In this document: one piece after another, positions 21,597-34,232 of the stretch
Layout of the letters: each line of letters opens with the position of its first letter
How positions within the stretch are numbered: the first letter of the stretch is position 1
NCBI RefSeq assembly: GCF_030272615.1
Contig: NC_081415.1
Coordinates: 416,420,757 to 416,484,756, forward strand
Direction of reading: 5' to 3'
DNA length: 64,000 nucleotides
Source of the DNA: Cryptomeria japonica
Lineage: Eukaryota; Streptophyta; Pinopsida; Cupressales; Cupressaceae
Made by a program: the position numbers and the translations under genes
Notes under the pieces: model-generated
The model's database searches: none
Told to the model about the DNA's origin: nothing
The model's input: the letters and a program-made list of their open reading frames with translations, nothing else

Positions 21597-22960
21597 TGTA
21601 GTGTCATAAATTGTACTCCTTTAATTATGAGTCCAATTTCACACTCTCCAAGCACTTATTTTCCCATTCCTCTAAGTATTTTGGGACTTTTTCTTGCATT
21701 AAATCAATATTTAATTCAATATTATGAGTCCTATTTTACTTTAATACAGCAACACAGTTTTATTTTAAGTGTGACCTTTCTCTTATGTCATTTTAAGCTT
21801 ATATGGGTCCTCTCTCATTTTAAAGTTTAGTGCACTCTTTCCCCCACTCAAATATTATCATTTTTCATATAAATTACAAAGATAGCAGCATGACCCTTTT
21901 ACCTCTCAACCCTAAAAATTAAGGCCTATTTGTTGGGACAACGGGGCTAAGTCCCATAGTTTGACACTTTTTGGATAAAATGGTAGGATAATATGTCAGG
22001 CTTGACATTTTTGGATCTATCCTCGATATGTGCAAATGATTATTTTAAGTCACCCAAAAGGTTAATTTACCTTGAAAATCCCATATAAGACATTCAATTC
22101 CTCATTTATTTCTTCATCTCATTCTATCCTATCATTCTAATTGAAGAGAAATTATTATTCTTAAAGTGTAGATCTTAGTTTAAGGAGTGGCAAGCTAGAA
22201 CAAGGCATCTTCAATTATGTTTCATGATGAATTTATGTGATTTATTATGACATTGCATCAACGCATGGAGGTTTTATCCTACGAGCATTGCATCAACACA
22301 TGGAAGACTTATTCTAAGAGCATTGCATCATTAATTAAATGTCTAATCATTTCAATTAAGCATCCCCATTCAAGAACTCCACTTCAGATTTATATTACTC
22401 TAGGGTTGAGTCCAACCTGGGATTTGATTGAGGCAAGCCTTTATATAACCCAACACCATCTTTCTCTCCTTTTGTGTAGATCTTAACTCAAAAATAGGTT
22501 TCAGGTTTAGAGTGAGGACATAGGAGCACAATGCAGACAAAGACAAGACCAGTGAAACAAAATTTAATAGAAAACCGGACTAGGGTGCCTAGCACCATAG
22601 AGTAGATGTTTTGACTCATAATTTGGCCAGAGGATAATTTAGGATCTCATGAGATCAGTTTGATTCTTGTTTTGCATCTGGACACTTATTAGGACCAGGG
22701 CACCTAGCCACAATGTCTGCCCAATTTCAACTCAAAATTTAGGCACAAGTTCCTCTTTGTATCCCCTTTCTAGTTCTATACATGTTAGTTCATTTCCATA
22801 TCTCCATTTGTTTGTTTATGATTTTATTGTCAATCTTGCACCTTTTAGCCTAGTTATGCGCATACTCAATTCCCAATCAATCAAAACACAAAAGAAAACA
22901 ACCAGTCATAGTTCCTAACTCTCCTAAGGTTTTGTGGTTGGGCCTATTGGTTGTTCTACA
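21597..22960 (+). repeat. 3' LTR of the TGTAG...CTACA family (copy 2)
   Basis: Starts TGTAGTGTCATAAATTG and most likely ends GGTTGTTCTACA, about 1364 bases. Related starts are found on the minus strand at 2809 and 63,388. CTTTATATAACCC near 22,440 is the probable TATA box. Between 22,560 and 22,720 it holds a quasi-palindromic GGACCAGGGCACCTAG / GGGTGCCTAGCACC pair, whose counterpart is at 62,170-62,320 in copy 3. No target duplication was found at the right end. Confidence 0.65.
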
Positions 22961-25900
22961 ATGAAATTGGTGAACCACATTTCCCTACATCGCATACCTC
23001 TACTATTATGAAAGAATGGTAGCGTGGGTCTAAAGTTGAGATGATCCACATATTTGTAGTTTGGGGAAAACAAGCGAGGATAAAGGAGACACATTAGATA
23101 AATTTGAAGCTTGAATTAAACTAAGATTTTTTAAGAAAACTAACAAGGGAGAATTGATCTTAGGACCAACTATGATAATCATCTTATTAAATTTTGCCTG
23201 ATTTTTAATAATTTAATTTCCCCAATGTACTTACTTTTCTCTAATTCAGATGAAGAACGATGACTATAAATTAGAGTTTAGTCCATTAAGAAATATGAGA
23301 CAAATCTACGTAGTGAAAGTGCAATGAAAGACAACAACCATCAAAAGGAAAGAATGAATGCAAAGTATCATAGTTACACAAATTGTCCGATGGTGGTGTC
23401 CAAGTGCAAGTGTTTGTTCCCTCCACTAAATAGGAATAATGTTCACAAAGAAACTTTTGTGCAAGGAAAATGGACATCCATCAAAATATAAGTACACTAT
23501 TATTTGAAAAACATGCTACAACAACCACATTGGAAGACATGCATGTAAAATGTACTTATAGAGATTCTCCCATGCGATATTGCACGCACAAGCCTTTGTC
23601 CCCCCATTAAACAAGAATAGTTTTAGCTAAATAGGAATAGTCTTAAACAAATTATGGCGATATAATTTGAAATTATTCTCAAGTTGTGCTTGTTGGCGAA
23701 TTGTTTTTACCTTTCCATTGGAGGACACAAATGCGAATGCATTTCTTTATAAATCATATTTTTTTGGTAGATGAAAAGAATTTTTTATTATTATCATCCA
23801 ATAGAGAACATGGATAATTGAGTTACAATTGAACTTTCATATTAATTGCCACCACCCTACACATGTTGAAGCACATCAAAATCATGCAAAATTGATTTTT
23901 TTTTACGTAGAGAAATTGCATCCTTGTAGAATGCCCCTTAGTGTAATAAACTAAAAAATAAAATAATCTCTAAATAGTTCTAAACTAGCATTAATCTACA
24001 GAAAATAAAATACACCCTGTAAAAAAAATAATCTTCAAATAGTTCTAAAATAAAATACAATATCACTTGAGTAAATGAAACAAAGCCGTGTTGTTATGAA
24101 GTTCTGCCAATGGTGATTTTGTTCTTTGAAACATTGACAAATTGAGAGTAGTAGTGGTTTGATCAAACTTGTGCGAGGAATTAACTATTGACCATTTTCT
24201 AAATTGCTATTTATGGTGCTACTAGATCTTTGCCATGATTTTTTGTGGATTAACTGATAACAGTTGAACAAAATTGAAATAGTTAAATATTCCTTAATTT
24301 TGGTGGTTTATTTTTCAAATTTGATTTCTTGGGAAGTGTGTTTTAAGCTACAATAAATTTCTAGAAGCAAGAAATTAAATGTGATATCAAATGAGAACCT
24401 AATTTCTTGGTTGCACAATTCGAGTTGAGGTAGAGGAAACTAGAGTAGGATTCTTATAAGAATACCTAAAAATATTTTTCTTCGACAAGCAATTAATGTC
24501 TAATTTTGTCAATAGTTAAGCACATTTCACCATTTTAGTAGAAAATAACTTCTAAAATTTATTTGTATCTCTCTCATGTAAAAATATTCTAGCTACTCTT
24601 CCATGGGATCATTGCATAATTTTCTTTTATACATGTTAAAAAATATAAGGGGTAATTATTCTGCCTCATGTTCCCAAGACAAGCATCTTTGTTGGCATTT
24701 TGCTAAAATGACACCCTAGCGAGTTGTATAAAAACCAAATGAATTCACTATTCAAAAGTCTAATAGCCTAAAATGCATCCAAAAATTTATAAAATTCTCA
24801 TATTTTATTCCATTGTCTCTTTAGTTAGGGCAAATAAGGATTTGAGTGGCATGGCCATGACAAAGCTAACAAATTTCCAACACCCAAACCATTGAATTAG
24901 AGGTAAAAATAGAAATCATATTAATGAGAATAAATGAGTTAGGTAAATCAATAAAGAATTCTTTGGGTAAAAATACCCACAATATAACTTTACTAAATTG
25001 TAATGGAGAAGAAGCATGGTAAAAGGATGACATGTTACAAATTTTAACTTATTTTCCTTTATGACAAGATAAGTCTCCTTGAATATGCTAAAATGGGATT
25101 CAAGTTATTTAATATTTTTTGTGAAAGAGCAAGAAAAAAATAGAAAGATCATCACTTGTGAACATCTAGAAAAGAAACAAAATAGGTATTGTGGAAGCCT
25201 TATTCAATGTACCATTGCTGTACTATGCAAATGGGCTCCCATCGATCTACTCTTTGACACACTTCTTCTACGTCTCTATAAATTCTTTGATAATTCATTT
25301 TAGATTAACCAGAAAATAATAATATATTGGAGAAATAAAGTGTAGATAACTAAAATTATTGGGATTTAAGAATTGTAGAAATTTTTATTATACAAAACAT
25401 GTGTGTAGATAACTTACCACGATTTTTGATGGCTCTTCAATAAACTGAATTAGACTATGAACGTAGCTTATATAATTGAATTTCTACATAAATCTTTCCA
25501 AATCAATATTAGTTGTGGTGGAAAGTTCTTGCAAAGATTGTGAAGATGATAAAGGGATGACTTGATTTTAGTGGATGCCATTAACACTATTGCATGTTAA
25601 TCACCATTATTTCAACGCAAATAACTAATTACAAAAAATTCTAGATGTTTCATTATTGTTAGTAACCATTAACCTTTGATATTATGATTTAAGTTATTTG
25701 AAGATCCATACATCACTTGTTTTAACCTTATTATAGATATTTGTCTTTTCTTACCTAGTAAAAAACATATTTTGTCCAATAACAATAAAGATAAAATATT
25801 TATTTTTCTTTCATGATTTTAACTAGCTGTAGCAAACAATTTCAACAAGAATTGCTACCTTCATGGAGGAACTAATAATTCAATTTTTTAAAATAAAGGT

Positions 25901-25974
25901 AGCGCATAGAGTTTTCATTACACAAATATATATGTATATTTATTTTGTTTTGGGTTGTGCGGGAAGGAGCTGCT
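22961..25974. other. AT-rich region upstream of PUS10, no gene seen
   Basis: About 3 kb with no convincing coding frame or recognisable repeat family. The last 60 bases before the PUS10 start contain ACAAATATATATGTATATT, a TATA-like run that may be part of its promoter or 5' leader. Nothing else could be supported. Confidence 0.5.
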
Positions 25975-26046
25975 ATGGAGGAAATAGTGGAGTCAACAGT
26001 GAAGGCATTACCCGCTTCTGCACTGTGTGACCTCCTCTCCGCAGGC
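25975..26046 (+). CDS. PUS10: PUS10 exon 1 (tRNA pseudouridine synthase Pus10, N-terminus)
   Basis: ATG 25,975 opens 24 codons, MEEIVESTVKALPASALCDL then LSAG, ending at a phase-0 donor GGC|GTAAGC. Joining this to exon 2 at 32,304 gives LLSAG-VCLRCIFRIF, which matches the start of the Pus10 N-terminal domain: a short helix, then the first Cys-x2-Cys of its zinc site. Pus10 makes pseudouridine at positions 54/55 of tRNA in archaea and acts on tRNA and microRNA processing in animals; the plant role is less studied. The frame stays open into the intron as far as 26,415, but that read-through has no similarity and should be ignored. An in-frame ATG at 25,945 gives ten further residues and is less likely. 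Confidence 0.7.
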
Positions 26047-28449
26047 GTAAGCAAGATTTTTCTTTTCTGCTTTGCATTCTTGCCGTTTGGATGTGCTTAC
26101 AAGTTCAGACCTTTCCACCACAAACATTCAGTTTTATTCAGAAGCCAATCGACAGCATGGACTTGTGACGGATGTTTTTATCTGCTTAAAAATGGAAAGA
26201 TGATGTATAGATTCAGATTGTTTTGCTCTGTTTGGAGTTCATATATATTTGCTGAACCAGAGGGAGTTCTATTTTGTAGCGCATTTATGATGACACCTTG
26301 TTGGCTTATACATATTACTTGTTTCGGCAGTGCATCATTGTTAAATTTCACTTTTTGGGACTCAACTGCAATTTTAATACTGAGCCATTCTTTTCGACTT
26401 GCCTTTAATGAGTAGTATGGTTCAAATAACTATTTAGCATTTGTTGCATTGGTTGATGCTCACAGGGGTGAAGTGGTGGGGTTAAAATTAGTGAACTGAA
26501 CCATTGCCAAGCTGTGACTTGCCCCTGATAATACTATCCAGTACTCCGGCTTATCCTTTTCGCATAACCATAAATATGTAAATTTGCTTCTATAGGTTAG
26601 ATGCACGAATAGCTGGTAGGAGTGATTTTAAGGAAACCTAATTTTTTTTAAGTTTAAAAATTCTGACCGGTCATTTAAATATCGAATTCTTGAATTAGTA
26701 TTTATTTGAAAATGTTATAGCATTTTCCCAATAAACCATATGTATACGAAATGGGCAAATTTGCAAAAATAAAGTAGTAGAGACTGAGGTGAATCTCCAT
26801 CTTCAAATATTTCAAATGCTCAATTGTGACTTATTTATAGGACAAAAATAGAAAAATGTTTAAATATCCCTAATAGTTAGCACTGAGTTATTTCAATATC
26901 TATGAAGATTTTAGTTGGATTTTTTTTAGTGCTGTTTTCCTTTGTTTTTTCAAATATCTTAACCTCGTCAAATTTTGTTAGGTTATAGTTTTTACAAATG
27001 TAGATTTTCAGATTTTTTTCAGTTATAATAACAAATTTGTGAGCAGGAAAGATCACACTTATAGGTTCTTTAGTATCAAGGTCATTGCGATATTCTGGGT
27101 GCATATGTGATCTGATAGTATTTTGGCCATCTGACAGTTTCACCACATTAATATTGTAGAGGTTTTCTGTGCTGGATAATTTACCTTATTTACAGATGTT
27201 TCACAAAAAGGATTGTGAGTGTATTTTGAAAACTTGAAACCACCAGTGAGACTTTATTTTTGTGGTTGCACCCTTTGTAACATTTTTTAAACATATGTGA
27301 GACTTACCACTTGTTTGCTTGCCATTCCAAAGCTCTCATGGCTTTAATGATGTTGGGAACGATCCTTTCTCAAATGGGGCCCTCTGCATCTAAAGTGTTG
27401 GCCTAAAACTGCTTTTTACTTTTTACTGTCAAATGTTTTCCTTATATTTGAGTCCATGTGTAGTTGGCATAAAATGATTTTGTAATGTTTCATTAAGTTG
27501 TTTGTATCTGACTATGTATTATTTACTTGTTGGCTTTTGGGTAGCTATTAAAAGGTAATTATTAGTAGTTGTCAATGGTTATGTTTTTCTTGGCAACCGT
27601 TGGGTTTTTTAAGTAGGGTTCTCATGGTTAGGAAAAGTAGTCTAATCTTTGATTGATCATTCCTAGTCTACTTCTATGTATGAAATTCAAATGAATAGAG
27701 ATATGTTTCTGGTAGTCTATTTGGTATGCATTATTTATTTATATTAATTTATGCAAATACTAGTCTTATTAGATAAAGGACTAAACATTGGTATTGTTGC
27801 CTAAAAAAAGTTAGGTCCAATTTAAGATATCAATGCCCTTAGACCCCAACAAAGGTAGGAACAGACCACAATGTGCTAGTACCAATAGATCAATCGATCT
27901 GCAAGGTTGTGAGGCAAAGAGAGTGAAGAAGATGAGTATAAGAGGTAGCTGAAGGGACTCCATTAGTGCAACTTCAAAGTTGAAGCTTGACTCAAAGTAG
28001 AAGTAGTTGGAGGATAAGTTAGAGCTGTAGTTGGGAGTGAAGGCGCTAAAACATTCAATGTGTTATTAACAATAATATGGAGGAAGAATGGGTAGAGGTT
28101 GCTAGACAACTTAAAGATGAATGCAAGTTTGGGTGGAGGAGATAATTGAATCCCTTGAGTGTGAAATGGAGTCTGAGGAGTTTTTGGTAAATGAAGATTT
28201 TGAAGCACATGAGAGCACTTTTCGACAAAGTGAAGAACTACGTATCAAAGACAAGCTCAAACCTAAGACACTTTGATTGAAGGTTGGGGTGAGAAGAGGA
28301 AATTTTGAAGGCGGAACTAGTGGTGTCCATAATATTTAGGTCTATAGAAGGTTTGGGTGTTTGGACGCGTTCAAAAGTGCCGAAGAAGTATGGGAATGTC
28401 TTGATCAGTACTTTTTGAGGAGAAGGTTTTAGGCACTACACTCACATCA

Positions 28450-28990
28450 GACAATCAAGAGGCAGAAATTGCCACAATTTAGTGGAGATGGATCTAAAGA
28501 TCCTCTAAGACATTGTAGAACCTGAATTGCTATATGTACAACAAATCAATAAATGGACCAAAGATATTGATTAAGTTGTTTTCTAGCCACACTATGGGAA
28601 GTGACAATAGATTGGTATGCAAACCTTCTTGATACTAAGAAGTAATGTGGGAGAGATTAAAGAAAGCATTTGAACAAGAGTTCAAATTATTAAGGGATGA
28701 TAATGAGATCCTTGTGGAAATAATTAATATTCAACAAGGTAAGAATGGAATTTTTTGAGTTTATAGCAATAAGCTTAAGGAGTTGCTTAGTCGATTGGAA
28801 AGGGAACCAATGGATGGACTCAAAGAAATGATGGTTTAGTGAAGGGTTGATACCTTCACTTTAGAAGAAAATGAAGATAGTTCCCCCCCCCCCCCACCCA
28901 AATCATATGATGAAATATATAATTGGGCCATGAACATAGAGAGTGTAAGCAAGACATCTAGCTGTCTGAAGAAAATTGAAGATGATTATG
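28450..28990 (+). pseudogene. gag: Gypsy gag core relic in PUS10 intron 1
   Basis: Plus-strand pieces read KLPQFSGDGSKDPL, IDWYANL, then in shifted frames FEQEFKLLRDDNEI and NKLKELLSRLEREPMDGLKE. These are the usual blocks of the retrotransposon gag core (LP.F.G, W...L, K.F...F, l..L..GL). There are many stops. A run of 14 C near 28,880 lies in a PPPPP-coding stretch. It is unrelated in sequence to the Athila-like gag at 10.8 kb. Confidence 0.7.
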
Positions 28991-29092
28991 ATTGAAGTGA
29001 TAATGAATTTAGATCGATACAGGCTCTTTGGGAAGACATGTAAAGGATGATGAAAGAATTGAAGGACAAAAAAAGAGGGTAAAGAACTTTGG

Positions 29093-29191
29093 TGTATTGA
29101 TTGTAAACTAGAAGGTCACACCAAAACTAATTTTCCTAAAAAGCAATTTTGTGATATATGCCAAGTTGTGGGCCACTTAATTAAAAATTGT
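29093..29191 (+). pseudogene. paired CCHC zinc knuckles of the intronic Gypsy gag
   Basis: In one frame two knuckles lie five residues apart. The first, CIDCKLEGHTKTNF (29,093-29,134), has Phe where the last Cys belongs. The second, CDICQVVGHLIKNC (29,150-29,191), is an intact C-x2-C-x4-H-x4-C. Such knuckles bind the element RNA. Confidence 0.8.
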
Positions 29192-29810
29192 TGCTGTAAT
29201 TTGAAAAGTAAGGGTACACAAGTATTTTTTTACGTAAGGAGAGCAATCTACCTCACCAAATAGTCCATTTAAGCCTAACAAGAATGCATCTTTGGGTGGC
29301 TATTGAAATCGACGAGGGGGATGGTGGATTTGGATATAGTATGACTCCCAAAGGTTGTCCCATTGTATAAAGTAAAAAGTGCAGCAAATGGGACCACTTC
29401 ATTGGGGATTGTGTAGGAAGTTAGGGCAAAATAAATCTACTTGTAAGTGGCATGGACTTGGAGATCAGGATGATGCTGAATGTTTGAAGCAATAGGCAAG
29501 TGCCAATATAATTGATGCAGAGAGACATAAAGGAGTATTGGTTGTTACATAAGCCCAAGCAAAGAAGGTTGTGTACCTGCGCCATGTATTAAAAATGAGA
29601 GACTTTGTGAAGTAAAAGTTGAGGTGGAGCATGTTATGCATAATGAACATCACTAGTCAAATACAAATGCAAGCACTCCAATCAATCAATTGTAATTTGA
29701 TAAAATTATTGCAAGGCAAGTACTTCAAACCATTGTACCAATAAAAGTAGTTGATTTATTGCAAATTACTCCCAAACTTAAGAAATGCTATATCTTAGAA
29801 GGATGAGATA

Positions 29811-30260
29811 GTGCATGCCACCACCCATTTAGAATCTAGAAATAATGAAGAGCCCATAATACCTCCATTATTGGGAGGCCAATTAATTGATCTCATGCTA
29901 CTGATGGTTAACATGGAAAAGAAACCAATGGTGTTTCACATGGAGATCCTTGGAAGCAATGTCACTAACATAATTATTTATGGCAGGTTTGGCACGAATG
30001 TACTTCCATAAGACACTTGGTGAAGTCTTGGTAAGGTGACTATTTGGCCACCAACTTTTCAGTTGGTAGGAACTCATCAACAAGAAACCAGAGTGTTGGG
30101 ATTCCTCATGGGGCAAAAGGTAATAATTGATTCTCAAGCTTTTATACTTAAATTTTGTTGTCATCTCATTATGGAAGAAAGTGTACAATGCATTGTTGGG
30201 TTGGGGTTGGTTGGTAGTAGCCAAAGCCAACCACAATTGAAAGAACACAATCTTCATTAT
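29811..30260 (+). pseudogene. Gypsy protease relic in PUS10 intron 1
   Basis: In pieces it reads NVTNIIIYGRFGTNVLP where a retropepsin would have D-G/S-G-...-NVLP, and then TIWPPTFQLVGTHQQETRVL and a GLGLVG end. The catalytic Asp is not present. The order after the zinc knuckles is right for Gag-Pol. RT and integrase were not found downstream. Confidence 0.5.
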
Positions 30261-31085
30261 CTTCATTGAAAAAAAGATAATAAATATATAATTTATCTTA
30301 AGAATCAATGAGTAAGTGAGGAAGCAACTTCCTTAGACCCTTTGTTATTATTAGACTCAAACTCCAAAGAAGAGTGGATAGAAAAGCATGATTAGGGTCC
30401 CATGGAGCTAAATGCTGAAGGAATCTTTTAATTACAATCACGTTTGGAAGATCAAACAAGCTCCCTTTGTGGCCTGTTGCATTGGCAAATGGAGAACCAT
30501 GAAGTAATTTTGTTGAATTGCAATTTTATTGAAGCTACAAAGATTAATGAAGAAGAACAAGGACTAAGAGATGACAAGAACCAACTACTTTATGTTGAGG
30601 AAACTTAAGCAAGCCATTTTGAAAAGTTGAAGAGTTTTGGTGCATCAGATGAAGTACATGGTTCATAGTTAACAATTTATTCTCAAAATTTGGAAGCTAT
30701 AAACATTGTTGACATCGATGTTTTGGTAGAGGCATTAGTCTCAACTAAAGATTGCTAAATTAATGAAGTGTCTCGTTGTAACTAGATTAAAAAGATATCC
30801 AATTTTGAGCCCACAAATACTTGTGCTAACAAATGTTACAAGGGACCTTATTCATGTTGCATATTTTGACACAGAAGTATGAAGATGATTGGAGTGGACT
30901 CAAAGGAAAATAATGAAAAAGGGAAAAGTATCGTACAATGGTTTTTTCTTTTTATTTTAATAAAAAGTGGGAAAGGGAATTAAAAGTTGGGCCTAAGTTG
31001 AAAATAAAAAATAATAAAGGGAAAGGAATTGCAAAAATTTCTAAGTTTTATTGTATGGCTGCTTCAGGAAGTTCCCACCATGCAG

Positions 31086-31274
31086 CTGCTTTGGCAAGTT
31101 CTCACAGAACAATTGCTTTGGCAAGGTCTGTTGAACGTTTGCTTTGGTAATTTCTCACCGTATGACAGCTTTAGCAATTTCTCATTAAATGGCCTCTTTA
31201 GAAAATTCTCACCAAATGGTCTTTTCAGTAATTTTTTAGTGGACGATCTCTTTAGTGGATTCATATCTTACAAC
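31086..31274 (+). repeat. 27-bp minisatellite, seven units
   Basis: Seven 27-base units in one open frame (31,029-31,298) give 9-residue repeats such as CFGNFSPYD, SFSNFSLNG, LFRKFSPNG and LFSNFLVDD. The units diverge steadily from left to right. It lies at the end of the intronic Gypsy relic, and no function can be assigned. Confidence 0.75.
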
Positions 31275-32303
31275 ATACTTGAAGGAGGAAAACATTAAAA
31301 GGAATATATTGAAAGGGAGAAAATAAGAAGTTTAGAGATTGGGAAAATAAATTATAGAGTACCTAATTTTTTCACTACTGTGCAGCAACCAAATAAAAAA
31401 TTTGGACTTCATATATTAAAGTTCCTTTATTTGCTATTTTATGGCAATTACGAAGGAGAAAGTTAAAATTAATAGCAATCAAGTTCCTTACTTTTCTATC
31501 ATATTACAAACCATGGAAAATATTAAATTTGGAAGCAACTTTGCAAAGCTGCAAGATATTCAACTCCACCAATAACGCTGCTTAGTTGTGAGGGGAATGA
31601 AAAGTGATTTTATTGAGGTTGAAGTTATGCAGGTGAAACTGAGCGTATCTAAGTTGATTTTTCTACAATTGGGTTGAACTCCATGAGACATTTACCACCC
31701 CTCATGCTAAACTTTGTGATAAAATTCATAAAATAGGCGAGATCAATACAAAACTGTAGGATGATTCCTTACAATTCACTCCATATGAATTTAAACAACT
31801 TGAGAGGAATGAATAGGTGTTAACCTGTTCTAATAACTCTTTAGTTATTAACTTATTAAGTATATTCTAATTATTTTGCCATGAGTTATATCTTTTATAA
31901 CCACGCAGAGTGTTTACGAAAGTTTTTTGAAGGGTGTTTGTTTATTGAATTTGTTGCACACATACTTTATTTAAGTGATTTATATTTAAGTTTATTTCAT
32001 TTTAAAATTTTACTGGGGATAATTTGGATTTTTCATTTTACTGACTTTTGTAAATGCAGGGTAGTGGCTTATCCTATAGATACAGAGTATTGGTTTATCC
32101 TATAGATATTGGAACATTAAATGGTTAAGAATAATGTAATCTAATACTAAATATTAGCTGGTTAATTTGGATTATTTGCTTTATTTCTCACAATCTTTTA
32201 TGGACTCTGAAGATTCAGTAATAACAAATAAACCTAGAAAGGTTTGACATCAAGTTTGGGATACATTTGATATGCTAATATGAGCAAGGCCATATGGGTG
32301 CAG

Positions 32304-32692
32304 GTATGCCTTCGATGCATATTCCGAATATTCAGCGTAGATGGAGACATATATTCATTTAGTTTGCCATCGACTGCATCTCTATATTCTTTGCTAAAAC
32401 CTTTAATAACTCCCACAGAACTCCCAAAGTTTGAGGATGACATTAGTTCAATGGAAGTTAAAAATGTTTGTTCTTCTACTGAAGAAAAAGAAGTCACAAA
32501 TGAGACCTGCCTAGTATGTTTGGGAATTTTGCAAACAGCAATCCTTGATCAAAAGAAAGAGACAACCCAATGCAAGGGAAATGTTGCAGTTTTGATATCA
32601 GAGGCAGTTCAGCATGAGGGTTACCAATTTGATAGCTTTTGTTTGGAAGTTTCTATACCACCAAACACTGCTATAAGAGACCGTGCTCTTTG
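32304..32692 (+). CDS. PUS10: PUS10 exon 2 (zinc/THUMP-like N-terminal domain)
   Basis: Opens GTA TGC CTT in phase with exon 1 and ends at donor CTTTG|GTAATT in phase 2. It encodes VCLRCIFRIFSVDGDIYS, with the first Cys-x2-Cys pair; ETCLVCLGIL, with the second pair; and GYQFDSFCLEVSIPPNTAIR followed by DRAL(W). In animal PUS10 the same three blocks occur at matching spacing (C-P-R-C-I-F-R-F, C-N-V-C-L-G-I-L, and ...S-F-P-P-...-A-W), so the identification is firm. The two Cys pairs bind one zinc ion. The catalytic pseudouridine synthase domain is encoded by later exons, which I did not find between 32,693 and 64,000. The gene is therefore partial here, with either another very long intron or a truncated copy. 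The frame has no internal stop. Confidence 0.85.
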
Positions 32693-33129
32693 GTAATTAT
32701 TCTGCCTGTTCCATTTATGTTGAGCTTTGATGTAGATGGTATGCTGATAGTCTGATTTTCCCTTGGATTATATGTATTAATAGAAAATGTCTTTTTTTCA
32801 ATATTGAAGTGTTTAGAATTTTATTTAAACTCTGCATCTCTAGGGTTTTTGCAAGTGTTCTCATTTGTCAATGGAATGCTTCTTTTATCCATATTAACAC
32901 AATTTGTAATATCTTTGTACTATCTGGATTCTCATATTCTCATAACTTTTCAATAAATTTATTTAGAGTATTTCAAGAGTCAGCGCAGCACTTGGACAAA
33001 ACTTGACCAATAAGAGCTTTCCTTTGGAAAATCAAAATATTTAATTGTTTATGTCTTAAATTTGATAACATCTCCACTTTATGGTATATGGTTACCACTT
33101 TCCTTTTGTGTGTGGCATTGCTGTCTTTT

Positions 33130-33199
33130 GATTAAGAAATGTCTTTTGCTAATTCTCTATATCTGATTAAGAAATGTCTTTTGCTAATTCTCTATATCT
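33130..33199. repeat. 35-bp perfect tandem duplication
   Basis: Two identical 35-base units starting GATTAAGAAATGTC lie end to end, so the event is recent. They lie in the presumed PUS10 intron 2. Confidence 0.9.
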
Positions 33200-33737
33200 G
33201 ATATGTTCTTATTTCTGTCATGTTGTGAAAGTGGATATGTTGTGGTGCTGTAAAATTAAATATAAAAACACCTCGTAATTAGGATTTCAAGCAAGGCTTG
33301 TGGTGGAAAGTAGGTTAATGACAATGTCTTAAGGTTTAGGGGTAGAGGCCAAGTTTTCAGATCCCCCCCCTTTTATTGTTCATCTGCCTAAACTTTTCGT
33401 TCATACAAATACCTAAAGGCTTGATCTTAATAATAAACCAAACTGAAAGCTTAGAATTGAAAAAATAATTCATGTAGGCTGGAAGGCCTGTTGCCCTTTA
33501 GAAAAAACTACAAAGAAGCTGCATGTGCAATTAGGATTAAAAGAAAGTACTATTCTATAGTTTTTAGCAACAATCATCTTGTCAGTTGTGAAATGTTTGG
33601 CTGAGGTATTTCTTGAGAAACTTGAAACAAGGTCGAACAAATCCAAATCACCAATAACTTCAAATAAAAAACAACACTCTATTATCCTCATAGATGCATG
33701 CATGCTATCAATTGCAAGTAACGTTGAGCTGGACACA

Positions 33738-34232
33738 CAATAACCTATCCAGTAAAAGTATATGTTCTAAGGAATTTGCAACATAATAGAAAAGTATATG
33801 TTCTAAGAAAGTTGCAGCAGAATATAATGCACAGACCATTACATATTCACCAAGGCAATATAGCAGAGTAACAGTTTTCCATTCAATATGAAGTGGAATA
33901 ATACATGTAAATGGAGGACATCACAATAACCCAACTAGTACATTACTTTATTATAAGAAACATGCAACAAAATATAATGTAGAATTCATTTCATATTCAT
34001 GAAGGCAAAGAATATAACAGAATAATGCATTTCTCATCAATATGAACACAGATGATGTGTATGCACGGAAGATAGCACAATAACCTAGCTATTAAACTAG
34101 TATGCTATAAGGAGCATGCAACAGAATATGATGCACAAACTATTATATATTCATGAAGGTAATGATATGGTAGACTAATGATCTTCCATTCAATATGAAT
34201 AGGGGTAAGTCTGTGTACAAAGAACTAGAAGA
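33738..34232. repeat. tandem array of three units of about 155-185 bp
   Basis: Units start with CAATAACC at 33,738, 33,924 and 34,078. Each has GCA-CAGAATATAATG, then CATATTCA-GAAGGCAA, then TCAATATGAA. The first unit is longer because of an internal repeat of AAAGTATATGTTCTAAG. They lie in the presumed PUS10 intron 2. Confidence 0.75.

Larger units (their letters stand above)
26047..32303 (+). other. PUS10 intron 1 (about 6.26 kb, repeat-filled)
   Basis: Begins GTAAGC and ends GGTGCAG. The acceptor has a weak pyrimidine tract, but TGCTAAT about 30 bases upstream could serve as branch site. A Gypsy gag/protease relic and a 27-bp minisatellite lie inside. Between 26,420 and 28,400 I see no gene; a possible LTR start (TGTTGGCCT, 27,396) is not supported by a second copy. 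Confidence 0.65.

Noticed and set aside
22961-25974. RNA genes (tRNA, rRNA, snRNA) in the unannotated stretches
   Set aside because: No tRNA cloverleaf arms with the GTTCGA-type B box, no rRNA signature and no snRNA motif were recognised by reading; a covariance-model scan was not possible.
26047-26415. Read-through of PUS10 exon 1 into a 156-codon frame
   Set aside because: Similarity ends exactly at the GTAAGC donor and resumes at 32,304, so this part is intron.
27396-27851. Possible LTR (TGTTGGCCT ... CCAACA) before the intronic gag
   Set aside because: Ends look plausible, but flanks (TAAAG and AAGGT) do not match and no second copy or primer site is seen.
30938-31264. Second plus frame and a minus frame over the 27-bp minisatellite
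   Set aside because: A 27-base period keeps several frames open at once; no independent evidence for coding.
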